The notes below the pieces were generated by a model. That model was given only the letters and a program-made list of their open reading frames with translations, was not told where the DNA came from and did no database searches. Position numbers and translations under genes: made by a program. Below, one piece after another: positions 1 through 7,980 of a stretch of DNA of 64,000 nt (within the stretch, counting starts at the first letter, position 1; every line of letters begins with the position of its first letter). This DNA is from UBA8886 sp002731655 (GTDB taxonomy: Archaea > Thermoplasmatota > Poseidoniia > MGIII > CG-Epi1). Location of the stretch: the NCBI GenBank assembly GCA_030754655.1, contig JASLZX010000004.1:1-64000 (forward strand), in the 5' to 3' direction.

Positions 1-1887
1 GATACGAGCGACATAGCCGTCCCGAAGCAGTTGGTGGACCAGGTTATCGGTCAGGGACCGGCGGTCGACATCATTCGCAAGGCGGCCGACCAGCGGCGCC
101 ACGTGATGCTCATCGGTGACCCCGGCACCGGCAAGTCGATGCTCGGCAATGCAATGGCCGAGCTTCTGCCACCGGAAGAGCTACAGGATGTGCTGGTCTA
201 CCACAACCCAGAAGACAACAACGAACCACGCGTGCGCGTTGTCCCGTCCGGGAAGGGCAGGGAAATCGTCGATGTTCAGAAGGCGCAGGCGATGCTCGAG
301 CGCGAACGCAAGTCGAAGTCGCAGATGCTAATTGTGTTCACAATAATTGCCTTTGGAATCCTCTGGTTCGCGACGACTGGCTTCACGGAACCGATGGTCA
401 TATTCTACTCTCTGATTGCGGCGGCATTCATCTTCATGGCAATGCGCTACACAAATCAGCGACAGGAGAGCGCGCTGGTTCCGAAGGGGCTGGTGCTCCA
501 CGACCATGACGACGGTGCCCCCTTCGTCGACGCTACTGCCTCGCACGCTGGTGCGCTGCTAGGCGATGTACGGCACGACCCGTTCCAGTCAGGTGGTCTC
601 GAGACGCCAGCGCACGACCGTGTCGAGGCTGGAGCAATTCACCGTGCTCACCGTGGCGTACTTTTCTGCGACGAAATCAACCTCCTGCGTATCGAGTCAC
701 AGCAGTCTCTGTTGACCGCCATACAGGAGAAAGAATTTCCTATTACCGGCCAATCTGAGCGCTCTGCAGGAGCGATGACCAAGACGGAGCCAGTGCCGTG
801 CGACTTCGTCCTGGTGGCGGCAGGGAATCTTGATGCAATCCAGGGCATGCATCCTGCGTTACGCAGCCGCATTCGCGGCTACGGCTACGAGGTGTTCATG
901 AACTCGACAATTCCCGACACGCAGGAGAACCGTGAAAAATATGTGCGTTTCATCGCGCAGGAGGTGGTGAAGGACCAGAAAATCCCCCATTTCACACGCG
1001 AGGCGATTGGCGAAATATTGGTCGAGGCACAGCGCCGTGCCGGCCGGCAGAAGCATCTATCTCTGCGGCTGCGCGAGTTGGGCGGACTGGTCCGCGTCGC
1101 GGGCGATATCGCGCGTGAGCTGGGCGTCGAGCCGGTCGAGGCGGAGCACGTCGTGCGCGCCAAGGCAATCGCACGTCCGCTAGAGCAGCAGGTCGCTGAC
1201 CGCTACGTCGAGCGGCGCAAGGATTACAAGTCCTACATCACCGATGGATCATACGTTGGTATGGTCAATGGTTTGGCAGTGATGGGTGCCAATTCGGGGC
1301 TGTCTGAGATGTCGGGCATTATGATGCCCATAGTGGCGGAAGTAACACCGGCCGCGTCGCGCTCCGAGGGACGTACCGTCGCGACTGGCAAGCTGGGTGA
1401 AATTGCCAAGGAGGCGGTGCAGAACGTCTCGGCACTGGTGAAGAAATATACGGGAGATGACATCTCGAAATACGATATTCACGTCCAGTTTGTCGGTGCC
1501 TACGAGGGCGTTGAGGGCGATTCAGCGTCTGTGAGCATCGCCGCTGCAGTGATTTCAGCCCTTGAAGACGCCGAGGTTGACCAGTCTATTGCACTCACCG
1601 GCTCACTCTCGGTGCGCGGGCAAGTACTACCGGTTGGCGGCGTCACTGCCAAGATTGAGGCCGCCGCAGATGTCGGCATCCGTAAGGTACTGATTCCTGA
1701 GGCCAATATGCAGGACGTGCTGCTTGAGTCGCGCTACCAAGGCAAAATAGAGATTGCCCCCGTAGCGACACTCAAGGATGTTCTGGACAACATTCTTGTA
1801 TCTGGCCCTGGCAAGGAAGGACTGCTGGAGAAACTGGCACGCTTCCTGCCCGGAAAACTGCCTGGCACTTTACCGAGTGCCGCCTAG
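1..1887 (+). CDS. lonB: ATP-dependent membrane protease LonB (5' end outside window)
   Basis: Archaeal Lon protease: a membrane-bound AAA+ enzyme that unfolds and degrades cytosolic and membrane proteins. The reading frame is already open at base 1 (DTSDIAVPKQLVDQVIGQ), the usual LonB N-terminal region, so the true start lies upstream; the TTG at 31 is internal. Walker A is GDPGTGKS near base 115. It is followed by the LonB-specific insertion with two transmembrane helices (about bases 325-450). Walker B is VLFCDEINLL and a sensor-1 AAGN follows. The C-terminal S16 protease domain has the catalytic serine in GDSAS and the catalytic lysine in GGVTAKIEAA. The stop overlaps that of the convergent pantoate kinase gene. 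All key residues are present. Confidence 0.96.
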   Translation, partial: DTSDIAVPKQLVDQVIGQGPAVDIIRKAADQRRHVMLIGDPGTGKSMLGNAMAELLPPEELQDVLVYHNPEDNNEPRVRVVPSGKGREIVDVQKAQAMLERERKSKSQMLIVFTIIAFGILWFATTGFTEPMVIFYSLIAAAFIFMAMRYTNQRQESALVPKGLVLHDHDDGAPFVDATASHAGALLGDVRHDPFQSGGLETPAHDRVEAGAIHRAHRGVLFCDEINLLRIESQQSLLTAIQEKEFPITGQSERSAGAMTKTEPVPCDFVLVAAGNLDAIQGMHPALRSRIRGYGYEVFMNSTIPDTQENREKYVRFIAQEVVKDQKIPHFTREAIGEILVEAQRRAGRQKHLSLRLRELGGLVRVAGDIARELGVEPVEAEHVVRAKAIARPLEQQVADRYVERRKDYKSYITDGSYVGMVNGLAVMGANSGLSEMSGIMMPIVAEVTPAASRSEGRTVATGKLGEIAKEAVQNVSALVKKYTGDDISKYDIHVQFVGAYEGVEGDSASVSIAAAVISALEDAEVDQSIALTGSLSVRGQVLPVGGVTAKIEAAADVGIRKVLIPEANMQDVLLESRYQGKIEIAPVATLKDVLDNILVSGPGKEGLLEKLARFLPGKLPGTLPSAA

Positions 1888-2699
1888 TAAATCCGTACTT
1901 CCCCGAACTGTTCTAACTCGGTCGCGATTTTGCTAACATCTTCATCAGTCATAACGACTGCAGTCCCGAGGTGAGCGACTGTACCGACGGCGCCCATTGG
2001 CAGCTCCGCTAGCGCCGTAGCCGATTCCGGTGGCATCAGTCCCGCCAGTTCGCTGAAGAGCCGCCCTGCCTTGAGGAAGGCGCGCAGCGTCGGTGGCGGC
2101 AGAGGGTGCGCGGTCGCAGCACTGTTGATGATTTCGTGCCATCCATAGTCCTTGAGCACGTCACTGGTGTTGCGCCCTCCGCCGCAAAGGCAGAGCGCCA
2201 GCTGGCCGTCCACTGGCCATGTCAACACGTTGCCGCCAACTCCCGGCGTGCGGCGCTGCACCAGTCGCGTGCCGGGTCCGTCGCGCAGTGCTGCTGCCTG
2301 AGCCATCACGTCGCCGAGCCCCGTCAAGTGCTCGATTTCCGACTGGTGCGCGGCGTGCATTGCCCGTTCGAGGCCGACGCCCAGCTCGAGGCAGGCGGCG
2401 AGCGCTGTCGCGCCCGACATCCCCATCCCGGCGCCGAGCGGCATCTCGCGCCGCAGCCAGAAAGTGAGCTTCTCGGGCCCGTCCAGCGCCAGCTCGACCG
2501 CGCGGCGCGTGACCGGTTCCTTCACCTTGCGTTTACCTTCGTAGAATGCGATACTGGTGCGCTTCGCCGGCTGCCGCTCGAGCGCGGCATAGGCGCCCTG
2601 CGGCAGGCAGATGCCGAGGCCGGTCGAGCCGTGCAGTAGGGGGTCGTCGTCGGGGTGGATGTGGAACAGCAGGCTCAGGTGCGCCGGCGCGAAGCTCAT
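1884..2699 (-). CDS. Pantoate kinase (GHMP superfamily)
   Basis: Archaeal pantoate kinase, which phosphorylates pantoate to 4-phosphopantoate in the archaeal route to coenzyme A. About 271 residues. The start MSFAPAHLSLLF, the segment GSTGLGICL, and the GHMP ATP-binding loop PLGAGMGMSGATAL followed by GLGDVMAQ are characteristic of the family. I place the start at the ATG at 2699, which overlaps the TGA of the upstream glycosyltransferase gene (ATGA). The longer open frame to 2747 lies inside that gene and adds non-conserved sequence. The overlap implies translational coupling. Functional linkage to the glycosyltransferase is not evident. Assignment rests on motif recognition. Confidence 0.85.
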   Translation of the reverse strand: MSFAPAHLSLLFHIHPDDDPLLHGSTGLGICLPQGAYAALERQPAKRTSIAFYEGKRKVKEPVTRRAVELALDGPEKLTFWLRREMPLGAGMGMSGATALAACLELGVGLERAMHAAHQSEIEHLTGLGDVMAQAAALRDGPGTRLVQRRTPGVGGNVLTWPVDGQLALCLCGGGRNTSDVLKDYGWHEIINSAATAHPLPPPTLRAFLKAGRLFSELAGLMPPESATALAELPMGAVGTVAHLGTAVVMTDEDVSKIATELEQFGEVRIY

Positions 2700-3796
2700 A
2701 CGAATCTCGCATAGAGTTCGAGCGTCCGCGTGACGGTGCGCTCCCACGTGCGCTCGCGGAGTGCGAAAGCGTGCCCCGCCGCGCCAAGCCGCTCCATCAA
2801 TCCCGGCGAGTCGAGCAGCCGCTTTACACCTGCGGCCATCTCGCCCGGTGGCGTCAGCAGTGCGTTCCCTGCGGTCGCTTCGCGCACCGACGGCAGCGCG
2901 GTCGCCACGACGGGGAGGTGGCAGCCCATGTATTCGAAAATCTTCAGCGGCGAGAAGCCGTAGTCGCGCGCGGGGTAGGGCGCCAGCCCGAGGTCCGCTT
3001 CCGCCAGCAGCCGCGGCACGTCGGCGCGTTCCAGCCGGCCGATATGGTGCAGGTTAGGCAGCTCCGGCAGCGCCAGTCCGTAGCCGCCGCCGGCGATGAC
3101 GACCGCCAGCTGCGGCAGCGCGCGCGCCAGCGCCAGCAGCTCGTCGGTTCCGTGCCACGGCCCCAGCGCTCCGACGAAGACCGCCAGCGGGCCGTCGAGG
3201 CCGAGCTGCTCGCGAATGCCGAGCGGCTCGGCTTCCTGCGTGAAGCGCCCTGACTCGTAGCCGTTCTGGATCGCTGCGAAGCCGGTCGCGTCGGGGTGCC
3301 AGTGCGCTGCCTGCTGCCGCAGCGTGCGGCTCACTGCAAAGCCCCCGGTCGCCAGCGACACCTGCTCGCGGCACGACCGCCGCGCCGCTTCGAGGTAGGG
3401 CCAGGTTCGTGCCAGCCGGCTCGCCGTAGTCTCCGACCGCAGCCAGTTATCGTCAATCTGCAGTACCGAAGGCACCCCCGCCTGCGCCGCTTCGTGCACG
3501 CCGGCCCCGGCGAAGAGGTAGCCGCGGTCGTGCACTAGGTCGAAGCCGCCCGCACCGAGCAGTTCGCGCACCCGCTCGGCGGCGAGCCGCGTGAATAGCA
3601 GTCGCTCTCCCGGCAGCCCCCGGTCGGGCACTGGCTCGAGCTGCACGCCGTTCTCGCTGCGCGCGGTCCCGCAGCGGCAGAGTAGCGTCACCGCGACCCC
3701 CTGCGCCGCCAGCCCTTCGGCCAGCGCCAGCTGGTGCAGCGTCTGCCCCAGCGTGTCCGGCACTCGCACCGACGGTGCGACCATCAGCATCCGCAC
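2696..3796 (-). CDS. GT4-like glycosyltransferase
   Basis: GT-B fold glycosyltransferase of 366 residues, probably transferring a sugar from a nucleotide- or lipid-activated donor during surface glycan or protein glycan assembly. The N-terminal acceptor domain contains FDLVHDRGYLFAGAGVHEAA. The C-terminal donor domain carries AVFVGALGPWHGTDELL and the GT4 signature region around GFSPLKIFEYMGCHLPVVAT, with the expected glutamate. GTG start at 3796, 26 bases downstream (on this strand) of a TATA-like box at 3820-3825. First gene of a two-gene operon with pantoate kinase. Donor and acceptor cannot be predicted. Confidence 0.82.
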   Translation of the reverse strand: MRMLMVAPSVRVPDTLGQTLHQLALAEGLAAQGVAVTLLCRCGTARSENGVQLEPVPDRGLPGERLLFTRLAAERVRELLGAGGFDLVHDRGYLFAGAGVHEAAQAGVPSVLQIDDNWLRSETTASRLARTWPYLEAARRSCREQVSLATGGFAVSRTLRQQAAHWHPDATGFAAIQNGYESGRFTQEAEPLGIREQLGLDGPLAVFVGALGPWHGTDELLALARALPQLAVVIAGGGYGLALPELPNLHHIGRLERADVPRLLAEADLGLAPYPARDYGFSPLKIFEYMGCHLPVVATALPSVREATAGNALLTPPGEMAAGVKRLLDSPGLMERLGAAGHAFALRERTWERTVTRTLELYARFV

Positions 3797-3819
3797 GTTG
3801 CCGGAGGCGGAGCGTCCGC

Positions 3820-3825
3820 TTTTAG
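3820..3825 (-). promoter_or_regulatory. TATA-like box for glycosyltransferase/pantoate kinase operon
   Basis: CTAAAA on the minus strand, centred about 26 bases before the GTG at 3796, the spacing expected for a leaderless archaeal transcript. Confidence 0.55.
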
Positions 3826-3873
3826 GGGTGTTGCCTTCAGTGAGAGGTGGTGTATTGCTAGAAAAAGTCCAAA

Positions 3874-4665
3874 CTAATTGATTGAACGGCTCAGTTCTAT
3901 CAAGGAGTCGACTTCTTCATTGGGGAAGTGTTGATAGAGTTCGGATTTTGCATCTTCTACCCACTTGATTCTAAGACTAGAAAATGTCTGAGGGGTAAGG
4001 TTCTCACCACTACCTTTAATATCCATAGCAAAAGTTTGTAATTGTTGCATCGTGAAACCCTTGATTTTGTGGCCTCTGTCTTTGAGTCTCTCGTCGCAAT
4101 TTGTGTCAAGCCATTTCAATAATTCCGGTTCCTGATCCCAAATCTCCCAATCAAGGATTTCCATCAATTTGCGGCTAAAACAACGGCCTACTCCTACGGT
4201 CTTTCCCTTGTTTCTCCAGGCCCATATTCTTTTCTTGTGGTTTAGAAAACTGTAACCTGGCCAACGACCAAGCCTGAACGAGATTAAATCCATAAAATAC
4301 AAATCCAGTAAGCCCACTGCCAAGTGGCCTTGGTCTATCATCTTCAAAGAATTGGTGATTGCGGCAGATGTTATCCAGTCATCGGAATCAATACGGTACA
4401 CTACGTCCGGATTGACTTCTTGGGCCAATCGGCTAGCGGCATTGTACTTCCGATTCAAGGGCATGTTGTCATGCTCCACATAAGTGAAACCATAATCCTC
4501 ACAGAGCCGTCGTGATTTATCGCCCTCTGAACCCACCGCGATCAATTTCAAATCAATCGTATCTGCGAGCTCTTCCTTGATATTCCTGAAACGATTCAGG
4601 ACAAGACCTGTGAGGTCATGTCTCTTCCAGACAGCGGTAATTAGCGCAACTCTTCTTTTCCCCAT
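3874..4665 (-). CDS. GT-A type glycosyltransferase (family 2-like)
   Basis: About 263 residues. The N-terminus RVALITAVWKRHDLTGLVL and the metal/nucleotide-binding motif YRIDSDDW resemble GT-A (GT2-like) glycosyltransferases of polysaccharide loci, so a role in transferring a sugar to a glycan chain is likely. The start is either the ATG at 4665, just after the upstream stop, or a TTG at 4671 overlapping that stop. Together with the methyltransferase-like gene upstream it is visibly AT-richer than neighbouring genes and uses many A/T-ending codons, which suggests recent acquisition or a variable cell-surface module. No transmembrane helix is evident. Confidence 0.72.
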   Translation of the reverse strand: MGKRRVALITAVWKRHDLTGLVLNRFRNIKEELADTIDLKLIAVGSEGDKSRRLCEDYGFTYVEHDNMPLNRKYNAASRLAQEVNPDVVYRIDSDDWITSAAITNSLKMIDQGHLAVGLLDLYFMDLISFRLGRWPGYSFLNHKKRIWAWRNKGKTVGVGRCFSRKLMEILDWEIWDQEPELLKWLDTNCDERLKDRGHKIKGFTMQQLQTFAMDIKGSGENLTPQTFSSLRIKWVEDAKSELYQHFPNEEVDSLIELSRSIN

Positions 4666-4667
4666 TC

Positions 4668-5198
4668 TCAAATATAACCGAACTTGGCTCCACTATTCGC
4701 TTCAATTATTGTAGCTGGTCGACCTAATATTTCAGAAAGTGAATTCAGCAATGACGCTTCTGCTTCACGGTGTATGTCGTCCACGAAAATGGTCACAGCG
4801 GTGTCGAATAAATCAATATTAGTCAGGAACTCCTTTCGTATATTCAATCTTCCCAGGCTCTCTGGAGATGTCGGACCGTCAATCAAGATGACATTATACT
4901 CGGTTGGCAATTCTTTTTCCAATATCTCTCGATCATACCACCCATTCTTGATTGGGGCATGGATGTAAGTGCTATCATATTTGTTAAGCCACTTGGAATC
5001 CTCTTCAACGGAATAAACTTTGTAATATTTTGAGAAAACCGCCGTGCCCCTACCACTTCCAAGTTCCAGTAAAGTTCCTGACGGAATCAAACGGGTCATC
5101 CGGTCAATAAGCTCACGATCCACGGAGTAGCTGCCATAGACTCTTATAATCTTCCAGATTTTCTCCGATTCGTTTCTGAGAAAATCTACTACGCCCAT
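4668..5198 (-). CDS. Class I SAM-dependent methyltransferase-like protein
   Basis: 176 residues with a Rossmann-type motif I (TLLELGSGRGTAVF) followed by YSVEEDSKWL as the acidic motif II and VILIDGPTSPESLGR later. These are features of class I methyltransferases of the kind found in capsule and polysaccharide clusters. A sugar-methylating role is plausible but not proven. ATG start at 5198 with an AT-rich box (TTTATG, near 5226) about 28 bases upstream. It overlaps the following glycosyltransferase gene, so the two form one AT-rich transcription unit. Confidence 0.65.
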   Translation of the reverse strand: MGVVDFLRNESEKIWKIIRVYGSYSVDRELIDRMTRLIPSGTLLELGSGRGTAVFSKYYKVYSVEEDSKWLNKYDSTYIHAPIKNGWYDREILEKELPTEYNVILIDGPTSPESLGRLNIRKEFLTNIDLFDTAVTIFVDDIHREAEASLLNSLSEILGRPATIIEANSGAKFGYI

Positions 5199-5420
5199 TG
5201 ATTATCCACTTGGTACTCTTAACATAAATCTACCGAACTTAAGTGTTCCTGTACAATCAGTATAATGCCCTACTGGTTTAGAACAATCAATTAGCATGGG
5301 TAAAGTTCGAACTCCTCATATCGACAGACGCCGACTAGCAGGATTCACATTACCCTCCGAGCAGTGCGTCTGATAAAAATCCACCATTGCCCGTTAAACC
5401 ACAGCCCGGCTGCGGACAGC
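5199..5420. other. AT-rich intergenic region between divergent glycan genes
   Basis: About 220 bases separating the AT-rich pair from the GC-rich glycosyltransferase at 5421. It contains the minus-strand promoter near 5226 and the plus-strand box TTAAA at 5394-5398. A TTCGAAC segment near 5310 resembles a tRNA T-loop but has no pairing stem. No gene seen. Confidence 0.5.
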
Positions 5421-6515
5421 GTGGCGCGCATCGGGGTAATCTGCGACCGCGAATTTCTGGATCCCTTCGACCAGCGCGTCTGGAAGGAAGCAGTGACGCT
5501 CCGCGACGCGGGCTACGACGTGGAAATTTTAACGCCCCACACACGCAATGAGGTGCAGGTGGTGGATGGCCTTACGGTGCGCTGCGTCTCGACCGCCGGC
5601 CCGCCCGGGGCGACCGCGCTGCGGCTGCTACGGCTGGCGCTGCGTGGGCGCTACGATGCGTTCCACTGCCACGAGCTGGACCCACTGCTCTACGCGCTAT
5701 TGCTGCGACCGCTGACCGGGAAGCCGGTGGTATGGGACTGCCACGAGTACATGGTGCCGATGAAGCGTGAGTTGCAGGGGCCGCTGGCAGCGCAACTGAC
5801 GGCGCTTGCCCTCGAAGTGGCTGCGCCTCGTGCCAGCGCCATCGTCACGGTTGACAACAGGCTCGGCCGCCGTCTTGCCAGGTATGGCCGGATTCTGGTC
5901 CTGCCCAACTATCCCCGCCTGGCGAACTTTCCATCAGTTTCCAGTTCCAGACCGGACGGCCCCCCGGTGATGCTCTATGTCGGCAGCCTGACCGAGCGCC
6001 GTGGTATCTTGGTGATGCTGGAGGCGTTGCGCCTGCTCCGGAAGTCGTTTGACGTCCGACTGATGATTGCCGGTGGATTCTATGACGATAATCTGGAACA
6101 GAAATGCCATGCGTTCGACCGGGAGCATGACTTGCAGGTGGAGTGGCTCGGGTGGGTAGACCACCGGGAACTGGCCGGAGTGGTGTCGCAGGCTAGCCTG
6201 GGATTGTCCCTGCTCCAGCCCACCGAGCGGTACCTGAAGGGACTGCCGACCAAGATTTTCGAGTACCTGATTATGGGGCTCCCCGTCCTTTCGGCACGGG
6301 GACCGCTGCTGGACCGCCTGATTGCGTTGTCTGCCGCCGGCCTGTCAATAGATTCCACGAGTCCCGCGACCGTGGCGGCTGGTATGCGGGAGCTGCTGTC
6401 CCGGGATGACCTGGCAACAATGGCCTCGAAGGGTCAACATATCGCACGAAAACTATTCACCTGGGATGCACGACAGAGCAAGCTGCCTGAGCTCTACGCG
6501 CGGCTGCTGGCCTGA
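5421..6515 (+). CDS. GT4-like glycosyltransferase
   Basis: GT-B glycosyltransferase of 364 residues. The N-terminal domain contains GVICDREFLDPFDQRVWKEA and the HCHELDPLLYALLLR region. The C-terminal domain has VMLYVGSLTERRGILVMLEA and LPTKIFEYLIMGLPVLSARG, the donor-binding region of GT4 enzymes. The GTG at 5421 is chosen because it sits 25 bases after the TTAAA box at 5394-5398 and matches where family proteins begin; an in-frame GTG at 5364 would add 19 poorly conserved residues and lies upstream of the box. Followed by a flippase, so probably part of an oligosaccharide assembly and export locus. Confidence 0.82.
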   Translation: MARIGVICDREFLDPFDQRVWKEAVTLRDAGYDVEILTPHTRNEVQVVDGLTVRCVSTAGPPGATALRLLRLALRGRYDAFHCHELDPLLYALLLRPLTGKPVVWDCHEYMVPMKRELQGPLAAQLTALALEVAAPRASAIVTVDNRLGRRLARYGRILVLPNYPRLANFPSVSSSRPDGPPVMLYVGSLTERRGILVMLEALRLLRKSFDVRLMIAGGFYDDNLEQKCHAFDREHDLQVEWLGWVDHRELAGVVSQASLGLSLLQPTERYLKGLPTKIFEYLIMGLPVLSARGPLLDRLIALSAAGLSIDSTSPATVAAGMRELLSRDDLATMASKGQHIARKLFTWDARQSKLPELYARLLA

Positions 6516-6521
6516 TTTAAA
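6516..6521 (+). promoter_or_regulatory. TATA box of flippase gene
   Basis: TTTAAA centred 25 bases before the ATG at 6544. It fixes the start codon within a longer open frame. Confidence 0.65.
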
Positions 6522-6543
6522 CCGCCCTCCCGGTCCCGCCGCA

Positions 6544-7980
6544 ATGTCCCTCGCACAGCGGGCGGCGCTGCTGGTCTACGGTCGCGCGGCCGCCTTCAGC
6601 CTGAGTCTAGTGATTCCGGTCGCGCTGGTGCGGCTGCTGGCGCAGGACGAGTATGGCAGTTACCAGCAGTTGGTGTTGCTCTACGCCACGGCGCAGGCGT
6701 TCCTGCTGCTGGGGGTTCCGCGCTCGCTTTCCTACTTCTTCCCGCGGCTTGGCCCCGGCGGCCACGCACAGCTCCTGCGACAGTCGGTGGCACTGCTAGC
6801 GATGACGGGACTGCTGGCGATTGTGCTGGGGCTGGGCGCGCAGCTTCTGCTCACGGACCACCCTCTGCAGCCCTACCTTGGTCTGCTGGGGTTCTACACG
6901 GCGCTGATGCTGCTGGTGGCGCCGCTGCAGAACCTGCTGGTGGTCGAGGGGCGCGAGCGCGCCTCGGCACTCTCGATGGTCGGTTTCGTCATCGTGGACG
7001 TGGTAGTGATGCCGGTTGCGGTGTGGCTGCGGCCCGATGTATGGGGCATTCTCTGGGGGATTACGGTCGCGGCGACCATCAAGGCGGCAGTCTCGCTGGG
7101 CTACGCCTGGCGCCGCTATCTGGCGCACAGCGGTGGACGGCCGTTCGTACGCGAGCAGCTGGCGTACGGCGTTCCAGTGGGGATGATGGCCATGGTCGGC
7201 ATTCTTAACCTCAACATCGATAAGTATCTGGTAGGACTGTTCTTCCCGGTCGGGGCCTTTGCTGTCTACTACATCGGCGCGCTCTGGGCACCGGTTTTCA
7301 ACTGGACTACGCAGTCGGTGGTGCAGGTGGTCATCCCGCGCCTCTCCGCCGCCCACCACAAGGGCGACCTGGCCGCGATGCAGCGCTTGCGCAGCCGCAT
7401 GGCGTCACGGGTGGCACTGGTCTACTTTCCGCTCGCGACGCTGATGGCCATTATCGCGCGCCCCCTCATCGAGTTGATGTTCACCTCTGCCTACGCCGGG
7501 GCAGTTCCCATATTCACCATCTACCTGCTGCTGCTCTTCAACCGCCCCTTTGGCTCCGGCGAAGTGCTGATGGCGGCAGGTCGCACGCGCTTCCTGTTCC
7601 GGCTCGCGCTGACGGTCGGGCTGCTAAACCTGGGGCTGAGCCTGCTGCTGCTCGCCCGCTCGGGACTGGGGCTGCTGGCGCTGCCGGTTGCGACCGTCAC
7701 CGTGAGCTGGATTTCGGCTATCGCGATATTGCACCGTTCCAATCGCGAGCTGGGCGTCACCGCCGGGGCGGCCTACGGCTGGCGCACACTCACCGCCATC
7801 CTCGCCTCGTCGGCGCTGGCGGGCGCGGTAGCGTGGCAGGCGGCAGCGCCTTTTGCGGGCGCGACAGTGATTGCCGTGGCAATCGCCGCCTACTGTGTCT
7901 CCTTCGCGATTGCGGGTCGCCTCACGGGGGCAATCGGCCCCGCCGAGTGGCGGCTGCTGCGCAGCCTGCGTCCGTTCTAG
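6544..7980 (+). CDS. Polysaccharide/oligosaccharide flippase (MATE/MOP superfamily)
   Basis: 478-residue polytopic membrane protein with about 12-14 hydrophobic helices, resembling Wzx/RfbX-type exporters that flip lipid-linked oligosaccharides across the membrane. The N-terminal helix region (RAALLVYGRAAAFSLSLVIP) and the YGVPVGMMAMVGILNLNIDKYLVG segment fit the family. Start at the ATG 6544, set by the TTTAAA box; the open frame extending to 6406 lies inside the preceding glycosyltransferase. It shares its stop region with the convergent propeller gene. Together with three glycosyltransferases it points to S-layer glycosylation or surface polysaccharide synthesis. Confidence 0.85.
   Translation: MSLAQRAALLVYGRAAAFSLSLVIPVALVRLLAQDEYGSYQQLVLLYATAQAFLLLGVPRSLSYFFPRLGPGGHAQLLRQSVALLAMTGLLAIVLGLGAQLLLTDHPLQPYLGLLGFYTALMLLVAPLQNLLVVEGRERASALSMVGFVIVDVVVMPVAVWLRPDVWGILWGITVAATIKAAVSLGYAWRRYLAHSGGRPFVREQLAYGVPVGMMAMVGILNLNIDKYLVGLFFPVGAFAVYYIGALWAPVFNWTTQSVVQVVIPRLSAAHHKGDLAAMQRLRSRMASRVALVYFPLATLMAIIARPLIELMFTSAYAGAVPIFTIYLLLLFNRPFGSGEVLMAAGRTRFLFRLALTVGLLNLGLSLLLLARSGLGLLALPVATVTVSWISAIAILHRSNRELGVTAGAAYGWRTLTAILASSALAGAVAWQAAAPFAGATVIAVAIAAYCVSFAIAGRLTGAIGPAEWRLLRSLRPF

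Noticed and set aside
5300..5340. tRNA-like TTCGAAC segment
   Set aside because: The flanking bases do not form a T-stem and no acceptor or anticodon stem can be drawn.
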